Assembly: GCA_020636045.1 (NCBI GenBank) | Contig: JACJYP010000015.1 | Location: 16,076 to 80,075 of the forward strand | Length of the DNA stretch: 64,000 nucleotides | Direction: 5' to 3' | From: Lewinellaceae bacterium | GTDB lineage: Bacteria > Bacteroidota > Bacteroidia > Chitinophagales > Saprospiraceae | Shown: piece after piece, positions 62,323 to 64,000 of the stretch | How positions within the stretch are numbered: position 1 is the stretch's first letter | Layout of the letters: each line of letters starts with the position of its first letter | Translations under genes and position numbers: made by a program | The notes under the pieces: model-generated | What the model was told of the DNA's origin: nothing | Seen by the model: only the letters and a program-made list of their open reading frames with translations | Databases searched by the model: none

Positions 62323-63612
62323 ATGTATCAGGCACTTAAAAACAAAAAGAAAACCCTGGCCGTCGTGGGACTCGGCTACGTAGGGTTGCCGATCGCACTT
62401 GAATTTGCCCGCCACTTCAAAGTGATCGGTTTCGACATCAACAAAGCACGGATCGATTTGATGCGCCGCGGCATCGACCCCAGCCGGGAACTGGAATCGG
62501 ATGCCTTCGAAGGCACCGACATCCTGTTCACCGATGAACTGGAGGAACTGCGCAAGGCGAATTTTTTCGTCATCGCCGTGCCCACCGATATCGACGAGCA
62601 CAAGGTCCCCGACCTTAACCCCATCAAAAAGGCATCGGTCAGCGTGGGCAAAGCGCTGAAAAAAGGCGACTATGTGGTGTTTGAGTCGACGGTCTATCCC
62701 GGTTGCACGGAAGAAGACTGCATGCCGATCCTCGAAGAACATTCCGGCCTGAAAATGGGCCGCGATTTCAAACTCGGCTATTCGCCCGAGCGCATCAACC
62801 CCGGCGACAAGGCGCGTCCCCTGACCAAGATCCTGAAGATCGTCAGCGGCAGCGACGCGGAAGCGCTGGAGGAGATCGCCCAAACCTACGACCACATCAT
62901 CGAGGCCGGGGTGTACAAAGCCAGCAGCATCAAAGTCGCCGAAGCCGCCAAGGTGATCGAAAACACCCAGCGCGACCTCAACATCTCCCTGATGAACGAA
63001 CTGTCGATGATCTTCGACCGCATGGGCATCGATACGCAGGAAGTGATCAAGGCCGCCGGCACCAAATGGAACTTCCTGAAGTTCTACCCCGGCCTCGTCG
63101 GCGGACACTGTATCGGCGTAGACCCCTACTACCTGTTGCACAAATCGGTGGAACTCGGCTACGAGCCGCAGGTCATCCTCAGCGGACGCCGCATCAACGA
63201 CGGCATGCCCGCCTGGATCGCCAAAAAACTCGTGCAATTGCTCATCCAAAAGGACAAAAGTCCGGGGCAGGCTAAAGTTCTGGTGCTCGGTATTACCTTC
63301 AAAGAAGATGTAGCCGATATTCGCAACTCGAAAGTGGCCGCACTGGTGCATGAATTGCAGGATTTTTCCATCAACGTGCACGTAGCCGACCCGCACGCTT
63401 CCCCCAACGAAGTCGCACACGAATACAAACTGACCCTGGTGGACAAGATATCCGACGACTACGACGCCGTGGTGGTCGCGGTCGCGCACGAGGAGTACAA
63501 AACATACGACAGCGCTTTCTTCAAATCCATTACCCGCGAAAACGCGATCATGATGGACCTGAAAGCCCTGTACGAGAACATCGATCCGGAAATACACTAC
63601 TGGCGCCTCTGA
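62323..63612 (+). CDS. tviB: UDP-N-acetylhexosamine 6-dehydrogenase, TviB/WbpO type
   Basis: The 429-residue protein has the Rossmann motif GLGYVGLP (16-23), the YESTVYPG-like segment VVFESTVYPGCTEEDCMPIL, SPERINPGDKARPLTKILKI, KVAEAAKVIENTQRDLNISL and the catalytic Cys263 in GLVGGHCIGVDPYYL. The motif pattern is that of TviB/VipA/WbpO and not of UDP-glucose dehydrogenase. The product would be a UDP-N-acetylhexosaminuronic acid, the type of precursor that a WbpD pathway uses. The remaining pathway genes are expected past the window edge. Confidence 0.93.
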   Translation: MYQALKNKKKTLAVVGLGYVGLPIALEFARHFKVIGFDINKARIDLMRRGIDPSRELESDAFEGTDILFTDELEELRKANFFVIAVPTDIDEHKVPDLNPIKKASVSVGKALKKGDYVVFESTVYPGCTEEDCMPILEEHSGLKMGRDFKLGYSPERINPGDKARPLTKILKIVSGSDAEALEEIAQTYDHIIEAGVYKASSIKVAEAAKVIENTQRDLNISLMNELSMIFDRMGIDTQEVIKAAGTKWNFLKFYPGLVGGHCIGVDPYYLLHKSVELGYEPQVILSGRRINDGMPAWIAKKLVQLLIQKDKSPGQAKVLVLGITFKEDVADIRNSKVAALVHELQDFSINVHVADPHASPNEVAHEYKLTLVDKISDDYDAVVVAVAHEEYKTYDSAFFKSITRENAIMMDLKALYENIDPEIHYWRL

Positions 63613-64000
63613 CCGGCGCCGGCGGCATTTCTTCCGGGTTGCCGCACAACGATGTGCTGTAAATCAATCAATTACCAATCATTTGCCATAAGTCCCCCCG
63701 CAACTTATGAAAGGCGAAGCCTTGTTTATTCAGTCGTTAGGAAGGCATTGTTGCGTGGCAAAAATACCGGGATCGGGTGATCGGGTTGTACGGCTACATA
63801 GCATCGGGTCCAACAAGTGAAGCCCGGCCCATGCTATGGCTGCTCTGAAAATTAAATATGACGATTCGCAACTGTACCCAATACAATGCACAAATATTCC
63901 CGGAGGGAATGCCTGTTTATAGCATACAAGGAACACGTTCTTATGTAACCCCGTATGGGGTTTCCTGATTTTTGCGGTAAATATGAAAGGCAACCCCTAC
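63613..64000. other. Gene-free end of window, possible leader of a downstream locus
   Basis: No convincing gene lies in these 388 bases. A hairpin at 63947-63962 stands near the end, followed by an ATG at 63983 that opens a frame running off the window (Met-Lys-Gly-Asn-Pro-Tyr). Whether that is a start is not decidable here. Confidence 0.5.
63947..63972 (+). terminator. Possible terminator or attenuator hairpin
   Basis: AACCCC (63947-63952), a GTAT loop and GGGGTT (63957-63962) form a perfect six-base stem; TCCTGATTTTT follows. The T-run is not directly adjacent, so it may be a weak terminator or a leader structure of the kind UpxY antiterminators overcome. Confidence 0.45.

Noticed and set aside
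62308..63597. 429-residue minus-strand open frame covering the tviB-like gene
   Set aside because: It mirrors a clear dehydrogenase gene with full catalytic motifs; the antisense product has no recognisable domain.
63730..63993. 87-residue minus-strand open frame at the window end
   Set aside because: No family resemblance, no ribosome-binding site, and it crosses a hairpin structure.

Overview
The window is a 64 kb stretch of a Bacteroidota chromosome with moderate G+C by eye, densely packed with genes on both strands. The phylum call rests on several independent signals: TAnnTTTG-type promoter -7 elements a short distance upstream of many starts, a TonB-dependent receptor with a carboxypeptidase-like N-terminal domain, a GH9 cellulase ending in a type IX secretion sorting domain, a UpxY/NusG-like antiterminator, LytTR two-component genes and a MoxR/Bat (aerotolerance) cluster. 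Within the phylum, a Saprospiria or Chitinophagia-like lineage is plausible, but this is inference. No rRNA, tRNA, CRISPR, prophage or insertion sequence was found.

Layout. 1-9.1 kb: 3' end of mutS2, a membrane protein, a VOC protein, a PAP2 phosphatase, a DoxX-like membrane protein, lipoprotein MsrA, an M1 peptidase and gnd. 9.1-9.8 kb: gene-free, with a striking 42-bp tandem repeat. 9.8-13.8 kb (minus strand): LytS/LytTR two-component pair, a P-loop kinase overlapping an aminoglycoside-phosphotransferase-like gene, and a DUF1761 protein. 14-15 kb: queD and folE. 15-21.3 kb: a GT39-like membrane protein, a lipoprotein, a 1008-residue coiled-coil protein with a regular 40-residue super-repeat, and a P-loop protein lacking the Walker A lysine. 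21.3-29.6 kb: HtrA protease, dapF, a beta-barrel candidate, a reduced NAPRTase-like protein, photolyase and the GH9 cellulase. 29.6-34.1 kb: DUF721, MFS transporter, hemF, a nucleoside phosphorylase and two small unknowns ending at a strong terminator.

34.2-39.9 kb is a six-gene MoxR-DUF58-BatD-BatA-BatB-BatC operon. 40-44.3 kb: miaB, a sigma-54 activator and a redoxin. 44.4-48.8 kb (minus strand): TonB receptor, selD and an orphan DppB-type permease. 49-54.9 kb: a tight four-gene plus-strand operon of a SulP transporter, an L-2-hydroxyglutarate oxidase, a deacetylase-fold protein and an outer-membrane barrel. 54.9-64 kb looks like the edge of a surface-polysaccharide locus (wbpD-like acetyltransferase, UpxY antiterminator, winged-helix/nucleotidyltransferase protein, TviB-type nucleotide-sugar dehydrogenase), interrupted by a membrane adenylate cyclase and metH.

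The most unusual observations are the near-exact 11-11-11-7 residue architecture of the coiled-coil protein, the 42-bp palindrome-rich array at 9.3 kb, GCAGT-based repeat elements placed directly after two stop codons (one with a 19-bp perfect inverted repeat), and several divergent or reduced enzymes. No completely new multi-gene system could be demonstrated from sequence alone.
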